A DNA stretch of 64,000 nucleotides from Paraburkholderia sp. ZP32-5 (GTDB lineage Bacteria; Pseudomonadota; Gammaproteobacteria; Burkholderiales; Burkholderiaceae), in NCBI RefSeq assembly GCF_021390495.1, contig NZ_JAJEJP010000003.1, positions 620,001 to 684,000 on the forward strand, written 5' to 3'. Numbering within the stretch: position 1 is the stretch's first letter; every line of letters begins with the position of its first letter. The notes beneath the pieces are model-generated. The model did no database searches. It was not told the origin of the DNA and saw only the letters and a program-made list of their open reading frames with translations. Shown here in pieces: positions 8,423 to 15,908 of the stretch. Made by a program: the position numbers and the translations under genes.

Positions 8423-9729
8423 GATTTCTAAAACAACTACATATTCAGGTATTGCTGGGCCTTGCCGCGGGCATTGTTCTGGCGCTGTGCGCGCCGGCAA
8501 CGGCCATCGCGATGAAGCCGCTAGGCGACGGATTCATCGCGCTGTTGCGCATGCTGATGGCGCCGATCGTTTTTTGCACGGTGATCCACGGTCTTTCGCA
8601 CGCACGCGATCTGCGCAAGCTCGGCATGTTGGGCGTGAAAACGCTCGTTTACTTCGAAGTGGTCAGCACGCTAGGTCTCGCGCTGGGTCTGGTGGCGGTC
8701 AATCTGTTCAAGCCGGGCCTCGGTCTGCACGCGATCAATCTGAGTACCGCGAGCGGAGACAAGATCTCGCAGTTCGCCGCGTCGGCATCGCATATGAATG
8801 TCACGCAGTTCTTTATGGACATCATCCCGCGCACGATGGTGGGTGCATTCTCGACCGGCGACATGCTGCAGGTGCTGCTGGTGACCTTGCTCGTCGGCGT
8901 CGCGTTGATGATGACCGTGGGCCCCGATTCACTGCTGCTGCGCGGTATCGAGGAGAGCCAGCGCGTGCTGTTCAAGGTACTCAGCTTCGTGATGCGGCTG
9001 GCACCGCTCGGCGCATTCGGTGCGATGGCGTTCGCGGTCGGCAGCTATGGCGGCGCGACGCTGCTCTATCTGCTGAAGGTGGTGGCCGTCTACTGGGGGG
9101 CGTCGGTGCTCTTCGTGGTGGTCGTGCTCGGCGGCATCATGTCCTGGTCGGGTGTTTCGTTGTGGTCGCTGCTGAGCCTGATCAAGGAAGAAATCCTGCT
9201 GGTGTTCGGCACGGCATCCGGCGAGGTGGCGTTTCCGCGACTCGTGGAAAAACTGAAAGAGGCCGGCTGCGACGAGATGGTCGTCGGCTTCGTGCTGCCG
9301 GCCGGTTATGCCTTCAATCTCGACGGCACGAGCATCTACATGGCCATTTCGGTGGGCTTTATTGCGCAGGCCACCGACACCCCGTTCTCACTCGGTCAAC
9401 AGCTCGCTGTTCTGGCCGTGCTGATGCTGACGTCGAAGGGCGGCGCGATGGTTGCCGGCGGCGCGTTCATCAAGCTGGCCGCGACGATGGAGTCGGTCAA
9501 GGCGCTGCCGCTCAATGGCCTCGGCCTGCTGTTCGGTATCGATCGTCCAATGGCCACGGCCACGGCAGTGACCAACATGATCGGCAACGCGGTGGCGGTG
9601 GTCACGCTTTCGAAGGTCGAGCAAGGACTGGACACCGAGCGCTTTCGCGAGCGCGTGAAGGCGGGGCATGCGATCGGCGTGAGAGCCGAACCCGCCGAAT
9701 TGGCCATACCGGATTCATTGCCCAAATAA
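8419..9729 (+). CDS. Dicarboxylate/amino acid:cation symporter, DctA/GltP family
   Basis: This 436-residue inner-membrane protein has the DAACS layout of eight transmembrane helices and two re-entrant hairpins. Recognisable signatures are 'LLRMLMAPIVFCTV' near 41-54, 'GTASGEVAFPRLVEKL' near 263-278 (first hairpin, with the family's serine-rich stretch partly replaced), 'GYAFNLDGTSIYM' near 297-309 (Na+/substrate site), 'MLTSKGGAMVAGGAF' near 336-350 (second hairpin) and 'TNMIGNAVAVV' near 386-396. It would import a C4-dicarboxylate-like acid. It is co-translated with the upstream hydrolase (4-bp overlap) and followed 88 bp later by a porin, so the three likely supply the substrate of the neighbouring pathway. 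Confidence 0.92.
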   Translation: MRFLKQLHIQVLLGLAAGIVLALCAPATAIAMKPLGDGFIALLRMLMAPIVFCTVIHGLSHARDLRKLGMLGVKTLVYFEVVSTLGLALGLVAVNLFKPGLGLHAINLSTASGDKISQFAASASHMNVTQFFMDIIPRTMVGAFSTGDMLQVLLVTLLVGVALMMTVGPDSLLLRGIEESQRVLFKVLSFVMRLAPLGAFGAMAFAVGSYGGATLLYLLKVVAVYWGASVLFVVVVLGGIMSWSGVSLWSLLSLIKEEILLVFGTASGEVAFPRLVEKLKEAGCDEMVVGFVLPAGYAFNLDGTSIYMAISVGFIAQATDTPFSLGQQLAVLAVLMLTSKGGAMVAGGAFIKLAATMESVKALPLNGLGLLFGIDRPMATATAVTNMIGNAVAVVTLSKVEQGLDTERFRERVKAGHAIGVRAEPAELAIPDSLPK

Positions 9730-9817
9730 GTCACCGGGGATTGCAGTCCGATAAGGGCTGTCTGACTTCGTAAAAAAACAATCCTGAACTCTTAAATCAT
9801 TCCAACAAGGAGATGAG

Positions 9818-10987
9818 ATGAAGAAGTCGTTGGTCATGTGGGTCGCCATTGCGCCGTTTTCGATGCTCGCACACGCGCAAAGCAGCGTCACTCTCAGCGG
9901 TGTCATCGATGTCGGCATCAATGCGGTAACCAATGCTGGCGGCGCTCATCAGTATGCGATGAGTAGCGGCGTCAATAACGGCAGCCGGTTCGTGTTCAGC
10001 GGTATCGAAGATCTCGGTGGGGGCTACAAGAGCGTGTTCTTTCTCGAGAACGGTTTCAACGTCAACAACGGGCAATTGGGGCAGGGCGGCTTGCTGTTCG
10101 GACGGCAAGCGTATGTGGGTCTCATGAGCCCGTACGGCAGAGTCACACTCGGGCGGCAATACGATTCGATCGTCGATTACGTCGGCCAATTCGCCGCCGC
10201 CGACAACTGGGGCGGTTATATCTCCGCGCACCCCGGCGACCTGGACAACTTCAACAATAGCTATCGCACCAACAACTCGGTGAAGTTCACCAGCCTGAAC
10301 TACAACGGCCTCACGTTTGGCGGTGTTTATAGTTTCGGCGGCGTGGCGGGTGATGTATCGCGCAATCAGATCTGGTCGCTCGGCGCCGGCTATACCCATG
10401 GGCCGTTCGCAGTGGGCGTCGCTTATCTGGACGCGCGTAATCCGAACCTGAGTTTCATGGGCACCAACTCGCAGACCGCGCTGACCGCCGCGACGGCCAA
10501 CGGTACGGTGACGCCGGTGTACAGCGGCTTCATGTCGGCGCGCAGCTATCAGAGCGCGGGCGCCGCGGCGTCCTATACGATCGGCGAAGCGACGGTTGCG
10601 CTGACTTATTCGAATGTGCGCTTCAGTAATCTCGGCGATCTGACGTCAGGACCGAATCCGAATCACTACACGGGGACGGCGGTCTTCAACAACGCGGAAG
10701 TCAGCCTGCGCTACCGTCCGACGCCCGCGATCCTGCTCGGCGCCGCGTATGACTATACCGACGGCGGTGGCGTGAATGCGAACCCCGGCGCGAAATATCA
10801 TCAGGGGCAACTGAGCGCGCAATACTTCCTGTCCAAGCGCACGACCGTGTATGTGATCGGTGTGTATCAACATGCGTCCGGCACCGATTCCACCGGCAAG
10901 CAGGCGGTGGCCGCGATCAATCTGTTGACGCCGTCGACGTCGAATTCGCAGGCGGTCGTGCGGGTTGGGTTGCGTCAGAAGTTCTGA
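9818..10987 (+). CDS. Trimeric outer-membrane porin (Gram-negative porin family)
   Basis: This 389-residue precursor starts with a Sec signal peptide ending in 'SMLAHA|QSSVTLSG', followed by the 'SSVTLSGVIDVGI' first beta-strand that is the signature of Burkholderia general porins (OpcP/Omp38 type). 'SRFVFSGIEDLGGGYKSVFFL' type strands, 'GRQAYVGL' and 'GRVTLGRQYD' near 100-115 follow, and the protein ends in '..VRVGLRQKF' with a terminal Phe as required for BAM assembly. It follows the symporter by 88 bp with AAGGAGATGAG upstream, so it may be a dedicated entry channel for the same substrate. Confidence 0.95.
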   Translation: MKKSLVMWVAIAPFSMLAHAQSSVTLSGVIDVGINAVTNAGGAHQYAMSSGVNNGSRFVFSGIEDLGGGYKSVFFLENGFNVNNGQLGQGGLLFGRQAYVGLMSPYGRVTLGRQYDSIVDYVGQFAAADNWGGYISAHPGDLDNFNNSYRTNNSVKFTSLNYNGLTFGGVYSFGGVAGDVSRNQIWSLGAGYTHGPFAVGVAYLDARNPNLSFMGTNSQTALTAATANGTVTPVYSGFMSARSYQSAGAAASYTIGEATVALTYSNVRFSNLGDLTSGPNPNHYTGTAVFNNAEVSLRYRPTPAILLGAAYDYTDGGGVNANPGAKYHQGQLSAQYFLSKRTTVYVIGVYQHASGTDSTGKQAVAAINLLTPSTSNSQAVVRVGLRQKF

Positions 10988-11031
10988 TTGTGGGGGCGTG
11001 CTGTTGAAGGATGCATGCCTGCGTTTGCGTT

Positions 11032-11064
11032 GCCCGTCCCGAACCACATGAGCCCGGGACGGGC
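11032..11064. terminator. 10-bp perfect stem-loop between convergent genes, no U-tract
   Basis: GCCCGTCCCG at 11032-11041 pairs perfectly with CGGGACGGGC at 11055-11064 with a 13-nt loop. It lies between the convergent porin (ends 10987) and AraC gene (ends 11122). There is no T-run on either strand, so if it terminates transcription it does so weakly or with Rho, or it protects 3' ends. Confidence 0.45.
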
Positions 11065-11121
11065 GGCATCTATCCGGAAATCTGGAAAGCGGCGCGTGTG
11101 CGCACTGCCGTAACGAACGAT

Positions 11122-12111
11122 TCACTCCGCCGAAGGCACTCCCTTACCCATCCGGTAATCGGTGGGCGTCGTCGCAAGATATTTCCTGAACAGCTTGGCC
11201 AACTGACCGCCGCTGCCGATACCGCAGCGGCGCGCAATCTTGTCGACCGGCAAACGCGACTCGACGAGCATCCGGCAACTCATGTTCAGACGCGCGCGAA
11301 GCAGATAATCCGACGGCGTCATGCCGATTTCGCTCTTGAAGCGCCGCAGGAAATTGCGCTCGCTCATCGCCGCGACCTGCGCGGCCGCATCGATGGAAAC
11401 CGGACGATCGACGTTGGATTCCAGCCAGCGCGCGGACGCCATGATCTGCTCGCTAACCTGCGGCGCGCCGCCGCGAGAAAAGGACGTGTCGAACGGCACA
11501 TTCTGCTGCGGCGCGACCGATTCCGCGACATGCCGCACCACGTCCGGTCCCATATCCTCTTCCACGATGCGCAGCGCCGTCGCGACCTCCGTTGGCGCTT
11601 CGCTCAGCGGCCGCGCTTTGTAGTAGTCGCGCGCGTCGTTGTCGCCGTGGAGCAGCGGCGAATAACGGCTCGGCAGCCTCGCGGCTTCCAGCAGCAGGCG
11701 CCCCTCGGCGATCGGATGAACGATTTCGCTGAGCGGGTGCCGGCGGCGCAGCCAGTTGCCCAGACGTTCGTCGCGGCATGCATGCGGGGCGCCGGCGCCG
11801 CCCGCGATAAACAGCAGATGCCGGTCGCCGGTGACGTCGTGCGTTTCGACGCTTTCGGTCCAGACGAATACCGAGGATGAGCTTGCGATACGGCCGCCCG
11901 CGGCCGATAGTAGTGAGACGTCGTAGCGTGCGCGCGAGGATTGCCGCGAAACGCTCAATGCGTTTGCTTTCTGGAAGATTTCAATAATTGCGGCGACTTT
12001 CGGCAATGCAAATCCATTGAACAACGCGATGTCGACGCGAGTTATGCCGCCTGTTTGCGTCCGCACAGCACTTTGCCGCGAGCCGCGCGGCAGAGCATCT
12101 ACCAGCTCCAT
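11122..12111 (-). CDS. GlxA/AraC-family transcriptional regulator, left flank of EPS locus
   Basis: This 329-residue protein joins an N-terminal DJ-1/PfpI-like domain (about 25-190, beginning 'VDIALFNGFALPKVAAIIEI') to a C-terminal AraC double HTH (about 225-320, with 'MSERNFLRRFKSEIGMTPSD' and 'VDKIARRCGIGSGGQLAKLF'). The DJ-1 nucleophile loop is degenerate: 'VHPIAEGRLLLEA' replaces the usual C-x-G-A-F region, so it is a sensor at most. It is a close paralogue of the regulator at 36638, and the pair brackets the exopolysaccharide genes. GGGGAAAAG precedes the start. Control of polysaccharide genes is an inference from position. Confidence 0.9.
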   Translation of the reverse strand: MELVDALPRGSRQSAVRTQTGGITRVDIALFNGFALPKVAAIIEIFQKANALSVSRQSSRARYDVSLLSAAGGRIASSSSVFVWTESVETHDVTGDRHLLFIAGGAGAPHACRDERLGNWLRRRHPLSEIVHPIAEGRLLLEAARLPSRYSPLLHGDNDARDYYKARPLSEAPTEVATALRIVEEDMGPDVVRHVAESVAPQQNVPFDTSFSRGGAPQVSEQIMASARWLESNVDRPVSIDAAAQVAAMSERNFLRRFKSEIGMTPSDYLLRARLNMSCRMLVESRLPVDKIARRCGIGSGGQLAKLFRKYLATTPTDYRMGKGVPSAE

Positions 12112-12666
12112 TTGCTTTTCCCCGGAATATTTTGGCCTTCAAAATCCCTTCCCTTGGACTCTGCGTTTCTTCTTTTTACTCATGCTATCTATATGATTCG
12201 GGCGTCATTATTGCATGTCTGATTTGGCCAACATATTGGCTGCTCGCGACATAAGGGTAAAAATTTGCACGATTTCGGTGAAAAATCGCAAAGATATTCC
12301 CAATATTTCGAACAACAAATTTGCGAATTTTTCAAAAAATTTCAATAAAAATAAAATACGAAATTGGCACGGGATGCATAAGCATCGTTCAGAAATAGCT
12401 TATGCAGAGGTACAATATAACAGTGGATGACAGCGCGCCGATCCATGCCTGGCGGGCGGTGCGCCGTATGCCGTACAATTGCTGCCTTTCAGTACAGGGA
12501 CTTTTTAGAGGTCAGTGTGCATCGAAAATTTCATTCGCGTGTAGCAATTCGAGTGTCGTTTTCTTACCGGAAACGGATTCGAGGCTAATTTCTTCGGGGT
12601 TTTCTATATCCCCGGCAAACGATTGCGCAGGCTAAATAACCATCGGGTTTGGCCGTTAACGCGTTC
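12112..12666. promoter_or_regulatory. AT-rich upstream region of the GlxA/AraC gene
   Basis: The stretch, especially 12230-12370, is much richer in A and T than its surroundings (runs such as AAAAATTTG, AATAAAAATAAAA). It carries the palindrome listed at 12227 and an AAATTGGCA word at 12361 that is also present upstream of the paralogous regulator (37911). No coding region is convincing. Such AT-rich islands in a GC-rich genome are typical targets of H-NS-like silencers. Confidence 0.5.
12227..12240. promoter_or_regulatory. Palindrome GCCAA-N4-TTGGC, candidate autoregulatory operator
   Basis: The site GCCAACATATTGGC lies 116 bp upstream of the regulator start at 12111. The same palindrome with another spacer (GCCAAGGTGTTGGC) lies at 37739-37752, 109 bp upstream of the paralogous regulator. 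Equal arm sequence and near-equal distance suggest a shared binding site. Confidence 0.5.
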
Positions 12667-12852
12667 ATGCATATACACGAAATTCGGACCATCGTTAGTG
12701 CCGCACGGGAGACCGCCGACTCCATAGTCGGTGCGCGTGCATGGAATACGGTCGAAGATGCTAACGCAATGCGCGATCTGATCTTCTGGGACATGCTTGC
12801 CAAGCAATTGCCCGATATCAGCATGGCCGAGTTGCTGTCGATTCTGGAATAG
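12667..12852 (+). CDS. Possible small helical protein, 61 aa
   Basis: An ATG at 12667 opens 61 codons of a soluble, mostly helical peptide starting 'MHIHEIRTIVSAARETADS' and ending 'QLPDISMAELLSILE'. The composition is protein-like, unlike neighbouring random frames, but no ribosome binding site is visible and no family is recognised. It could be the relic of a longer gene. It lies on the opposite strand to the flanking minus-strand genes, in the gap between the left regulator and the small gene at 12934. Confidence 0.3.
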   Translation: MHIHEIRTIVSAARETADSIVGARAWNTVEDANAMRDLIFWDMLAKQLPDISMAELLSILE

Positions 12853-12933
12853 TCGCGCGGCGAGATGGCGGCTGGTAGGCGTCACGGTTCATCCGGCGCC
12901 GAGTGCATGTCGGCGGGATCGGCAAGCCGCCGG

Positions 12934-13131
12934 TCAGACGTCGTCGAATCCGGCCAGCGAGAATATCTTGACCGTGGTCCCGCGCGCGGGTTTGCGGCCT
13001 TCCTGTTGTTGAACGAAGATTTGCACCGCGCGCGTCATCTCGTCCTGGGATAGTTTCCGGTACGCGCAGATGTTGTAGGTCACACCGTGCTGCCGGTCCT
13101 TGATGAAATTGTCGACGTTCGGCAATTGCAT
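12934..13131 (-). CDS. Small conserved-looking hypothetical protein, 65 aa
   Basis: The ATG at 13131 follows GAGGA at a 4-nt spacing and opens 65 codons beginning 'MQLPNVDNFIKDRQHGVTYN' with a helical middle 'LSQDEMTRAVQIFVQQQ' and a basic strand 'KPARGTTVKIFSL' at the end. The composition is that of a real small soluble protein with no signal peptide or membrane helix. I do not recognise its function. It sits just downstream (minus strand) of the terminator of the left exopolysaccharide operon and upstream of the GlxA/AraC gene, a layout repeated on the right flank by the 75-residue gene at 38080. Confidence 0.65.
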   Translation of the reverse strand: MQLPNVDNFIKDRQHGVTYNICAYRKLSQDEMTRAVQIFVQQQEGRKPARGTTVKIFSLAGFDDV

Positions 13132-13203
13132 GATTTCCTCGCAAGGCAATGCGTCGATTGTCCGGTCATCACCGAGCGTTGCTCGCGGACGCGACTCATC
13201 GGC

Positions 13204-13235
13204 AAAAAAAAGCCAGCCGAAGCAATCCGGCTGGC
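13204..13235 (-). terminator. Rho-independent terminator of the left EPS operon
   Basis: On the minus strand GCCAGCCG (13235-13228) pairs perfectly with CGGCTGGC (13219-13212) around an 8-nt loop and is followed directly by eight T residues (13211-13204). It lies about 175 bp beyond the stop of the beta-helix protein gene at 13410 and ends the leftward transcription unit that begins near 25500. Confidence 0.85.
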
Positions 13236-13409
13236 CGAGAGACTTTTGAGGGAAAGCGCGATTCCCAGCGATTCCTCAAATGGTCCGAGGTAACAGACAC
13301 TGTACGCGGACAATGGGCAGCGATGCGATGCATTGCGCCCAGAGGCAAGCTATTGGCGGAATGGGTCAAAAACGCGCAACACTCATTGGCCCGGCATGAC
13401 CGGTGCGAT

Positions 13410-14927
13410 TCAGTTCATATACCACTTGCCCGCATGCCGGGTGAACGCGTAGATCGTGTCCGCGATGAGTGGCATGTCCTGACGCGAGCGCGTCACGATG
13501 CCGGAGCCGTGGATGACCGTTACGTTCGCGTTGCCCAGTAGACGGATCGTTTGCCCATCGGCGGCGCCGGAGAAGTTCGACAGATGGGTCGGCGTGACGT
13601 CGTCATCGATCACGACGAGACTCGAACCGGTGACGTTGACGATGCGTGTGCCAGGCGCCGGCCTGCTCGTGAACGGCGTACCCGATACGCTCGATCCATC
13701 GTGGTCCTGCATCAGGAACAACCCAGCCTGATTGAAGCTGCCGCCGCAGGCAAAGTATTGATTGCGCGCATCCGGATCGGATTCACTCACATAGTCTTCG
13801 AAGCCGTACTTTTGCAGCCGCTCCTTGCGACCTTCTGAGCGGCAAGCGGTCAAGATGTTCGCTTGCGACCTGGACGACATATAGAAGCCGCTGTAAGTAC
13901 CGACTTCGGCGGAGCTATTGTTATAGCCGAAGCAGGTACTCCATATCGCGCTGCCGTCGACGTAGAAGCCGTGGCCAATGTTGGAGTCGCCGCGGCACTG
14001 TGAGATGCGGTGTTGCGATCCCCTGAGCGGTGCGATGTAGATACCGCGCTCGGCGTCTTCGCCGATGCAGTTGGACAGAAAGTTATTCGCGCCGCCGACC
14101 ACGATGCCGCACAGCAATAGGTCTGGTGTCACCAGGCCTTGCCCCGCGATCAGAGAAGGATTCGCTTCGATACGGTTGAGGAAGTCGTCGGTGCCGAAGG
14201 TTTCGATACATCCGGAAATCCGGCTGCGCTGTCGATCGAGCAGAACATTGGTGGTCAGGATATCTTCGAACACCACGCCGAAGCCGGCGAGATGTTGAAA
14301 GCCCTGGTCGGCAAAGTTATTCGCCGTGCACCGGCGTATCGCCGCCCACTTGACCAGTTGAAAGCGGACCGCGCCCCCTTTGCACTGCGCGCCGCGTCCT
14401 TCGAAATTGATCCCGCTAATGCCGATTCCGCGTATCAATGTCTCCGGCGTATCGACCACGAAGCCAGGCTCCGCCTGTATCAATGTCACGCCGGACACAT
14501 GGCCCGGCAGATAGCCGAACATCGTGCTGCTCGATACCAGCGATACGCCGTTCTTCAGGATCACGTTGCAGCGATAGCGGCCCGCGGGAAAGCGAACCAC
14601 GCCGCCCCCTCGCGCCTCCAGCAGATCGATCGCGGTCTGGATCGCGATGCTGTCATCCGCGCGGCCGTCACCCTTCGCGCCGAATCGTTTGGGATTGGCA
14701 TCGGCGTCGTTCAGCTCGTCTGCTACCGATCGGACGACACTGGCCGGCGCCGCTGCCCTGAATGCGACCGTTTGAGCGTTACCGGTTGCCGCTGCGGCGT
14801 CTTTCGTGGTGCCTGTATCAGCGGAGGATCCAGCCGGTTGCGCTTGTCCATTGAACGTTGCGGTTGCAGTTGCACTGAGAATCGTGCCCGCGAGGGCGCC
14901 CTTGATTGCCTGCCGTCGATTAGTCAC
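13410..14927 (-). CDS. Tat-exported right-handed beta-helix protein, pectate lyase_3-like
   Basis: This is a 505-residue protein. The N-terminus 'MTNRRQAIKGALAGTILSA' is a twin-arginine signal (RR then a hydrophobic stretch), so it is exported folded. From about residue 75, 'NPKRFGAKGDGRADDSIAIQ' and 'GGGVVRFPAGRYRCN' are the hallmark opening of pectate_lyase_3/GH28-type beta-helix proteins, and repeated short strands continue to the end. Catalytic residues cannot be assigned. As last gene of the polysaccharide operon it probably trims or releases the polymer in the periplasm. GTG at 14927 is preferred because AGGCGAG lies 5 nt upstream; GTG at 14933 is the alternative. Only 19 bp separate it from the upstream gene. 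Confidence 0.8.
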   Translation of the reverse strand: MTNRRQAIKGALAGTILSATATATFNGQAQPAGSSADTGTTKDAAAATGNAQTVAFRAAAPASVVRSVADELNDADANPKRFGAKGDGRADDSIAIQTAIDLLEARGGGVVRFPAGRYRCNVILKNGVSLVSSSTMFGYLPGHVSGVTLIQAEPGFVVDTPETLIRGIGISGINFEGRGAQCKGGAVRFQLVKWAAIRRCTANNFADQGFQHLAGFGVVFEDILTTNVLLDRQRSRISGCIETFGTDDFLNRIEANPSLIAGQGLVTPDLLLCGIVVGGANNFLSNCIGEDAERGIYIAPLRGSQHRISQCRGDSNIGHGFYVDGSAIWSTCFGYNNSSAEVGTYSGFYMSSRSQANILTACRSEGRKERLQKYGFEDYVSESDPDARNQYFACGGSFNQAGLFLMQDHDGSSVSGTPFTSRPAPGTRIVNVTGSSLVVIDDDVTPTHLSNFSGAADGQTIRLLGNANVTVIHGSGIVTRSRQDMPLIADTIYAFTRHAGKWYMN

Positions 14928-14946
14928 GCTCACTCGCCTACGTCGG

Positions 14947-15726
14947 TTATTCGTCGCGCGCGAGCGCGTTGCCAAGCAGTTCCCTGAGCAGCACCGTCGG
15001 GAACACGATCGCATCGTGCACATAGCGGCGTAACAGGCGCCGCGGTTCGCAACCAATCCGGTGTAGCCATTCGAGGCCGTTCTTGCGCATCCACATTGGC
15101 GCGCGCGCCTTTTCTCCGGCGATGAAATCGATCGTCGCACCGGCGCAGATCGCCACATTCGCACTGATTCTTGCGCGGTGTTCGTGGACCCATAGCTCCT
15201 GCTTCGGCGCGCCAAGTCCGACGATCAACAAATCGGGCTCTGCCGCGGCGATGCCATCGAGAATGCGATCGCATTCGTGCGGTAATGTTTCGAACCCGAA
15301 AGGCGGCGAGTATGTACCGACGATCTGAACATTGCTCCAGCGTTGCGTAATGATCCGCGCTGCACATTCCGCGACGCCGGGACCGGCGCCGAGCAGGTAT
15401 ACGCGCATGGGCTTTTGCATCGAGCGCGCCTGTTGAAATAGGCACGGTACGAGATCGCTGCCCGGTACCGTTTCCTTCAGCGCGCGCCCCATCAGCCGGG
15501 AGGCGAGAACGAGCGGCTTGCCGTCCGCGAGCACCATCGACGCGCCCGCATAGGCGGCCTGGAATGCGACGGAGTTGCGCAGCTTGACGATATGGTCGAC
15601 GTTCGGCGTGACGACGTAGCGGCAGCCGGCATGCGGTGTTTCAAGCCACCTCGCCAGCGTCTGTGCGGCGAGGTCCATTGAAATAGCGTCCAGCTCGATG
15701 CCGAACATCGTGCATTTCGTGTTCAT
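14947..15726 (-). CDS. WecG/TagA/CpsF-family glycosyltransferase
   Basis: This 259-residue protein has the GT26 fold: 'YVVTPNVDHIVKLRNSVAFQ' near 39-58, 'ADGKPLVLASRLMG' near 68-81, 'ERVPGSDL'-like 'ETVPGSDLVPCL' near 86-97, 'VYLLGAGPGVAECAARII' near 108-125, 'VGLGAPKQELWVHEH' near 170-184 and 'GATIDFIAGEKARAP' near 196-210. These are the conserved blocks of WecG, TagA and xanthan GumM, which transfer one sugar from a nucleotide donor to an undecaprenyl-linked intermediate at the inner membrane. Donor identity is unknown; a mannosyl or glucosyl transfer would fit the locus. It is followed at 19 bp by the Tat-exported gene. Confidence 0.92.
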   Translation of the reverse strand: MNTKCTMFGIELDAISMDLAAQTLARWLETPHAGCRYVVTPNVDHIVKLRNSVAFQAAYAGASMVLADGKPLVLASRLMGRALKETVPGSDLVPCLFQQARSMQKPMRVYLLGAGPGVAECAARIITQRWSNVQIVGTYSPPFGFETLPHECDRILDGIAAAEPDLLIVGLGAPKQELWVHEHRARISANVAICAGATIDFIAGEKARAPMWMRKNGLEWLHRIGCEPRRLLRRYVHDAIVFPTVLLRELLGNALARDE

Positions 15727-15908
15727 TTGATCTGCCCCAAATCGATACGACGTGACGAAGCGATCCGAATGACGAATCAGTCGGATGCACTGGAAAGCGG
15801 AATAGGTGGAAGTTCTGTTGCGCTAGCCGGTTCAGTGGCCTGTCTTAGCCAGATGCCGGCAATGTGTTGCGCCGATCTCGTCGAAGCGCGAGATCGGTAT
15901 GTCGCGCG
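15727..15908. other. 182-bp gap within the left EPS operon, no gene seen
   Basis: No terminator or convincing reading frame is present between the ManC and WecG-type genes. It may contain an internal promoter for the last two genes. Confidence 0.4.

Noticed and set aside
8397..9773. Long plus-strand frame (over 450 codons) overlapping the symporter gene
   Set aside because: It covers the DctA-family gene in another register, has no family motifs and an Arg/Gly/Ala-rich composition typical of off-frame translation of GC-rich DNA.
11032..11064. Stem-loop considered as a full Rho-independent terminator
   Set aside because: Perfect stem but no T-run on either strand; reported with low confidence only.
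12215..12635. Short plus-strand frames in the AT-rich region upstream of the left regulator
   Set aside because: Lys/Asn/Phe-rich content simply mirrors AT-rich DNA; no ribosome sites and no motifs.
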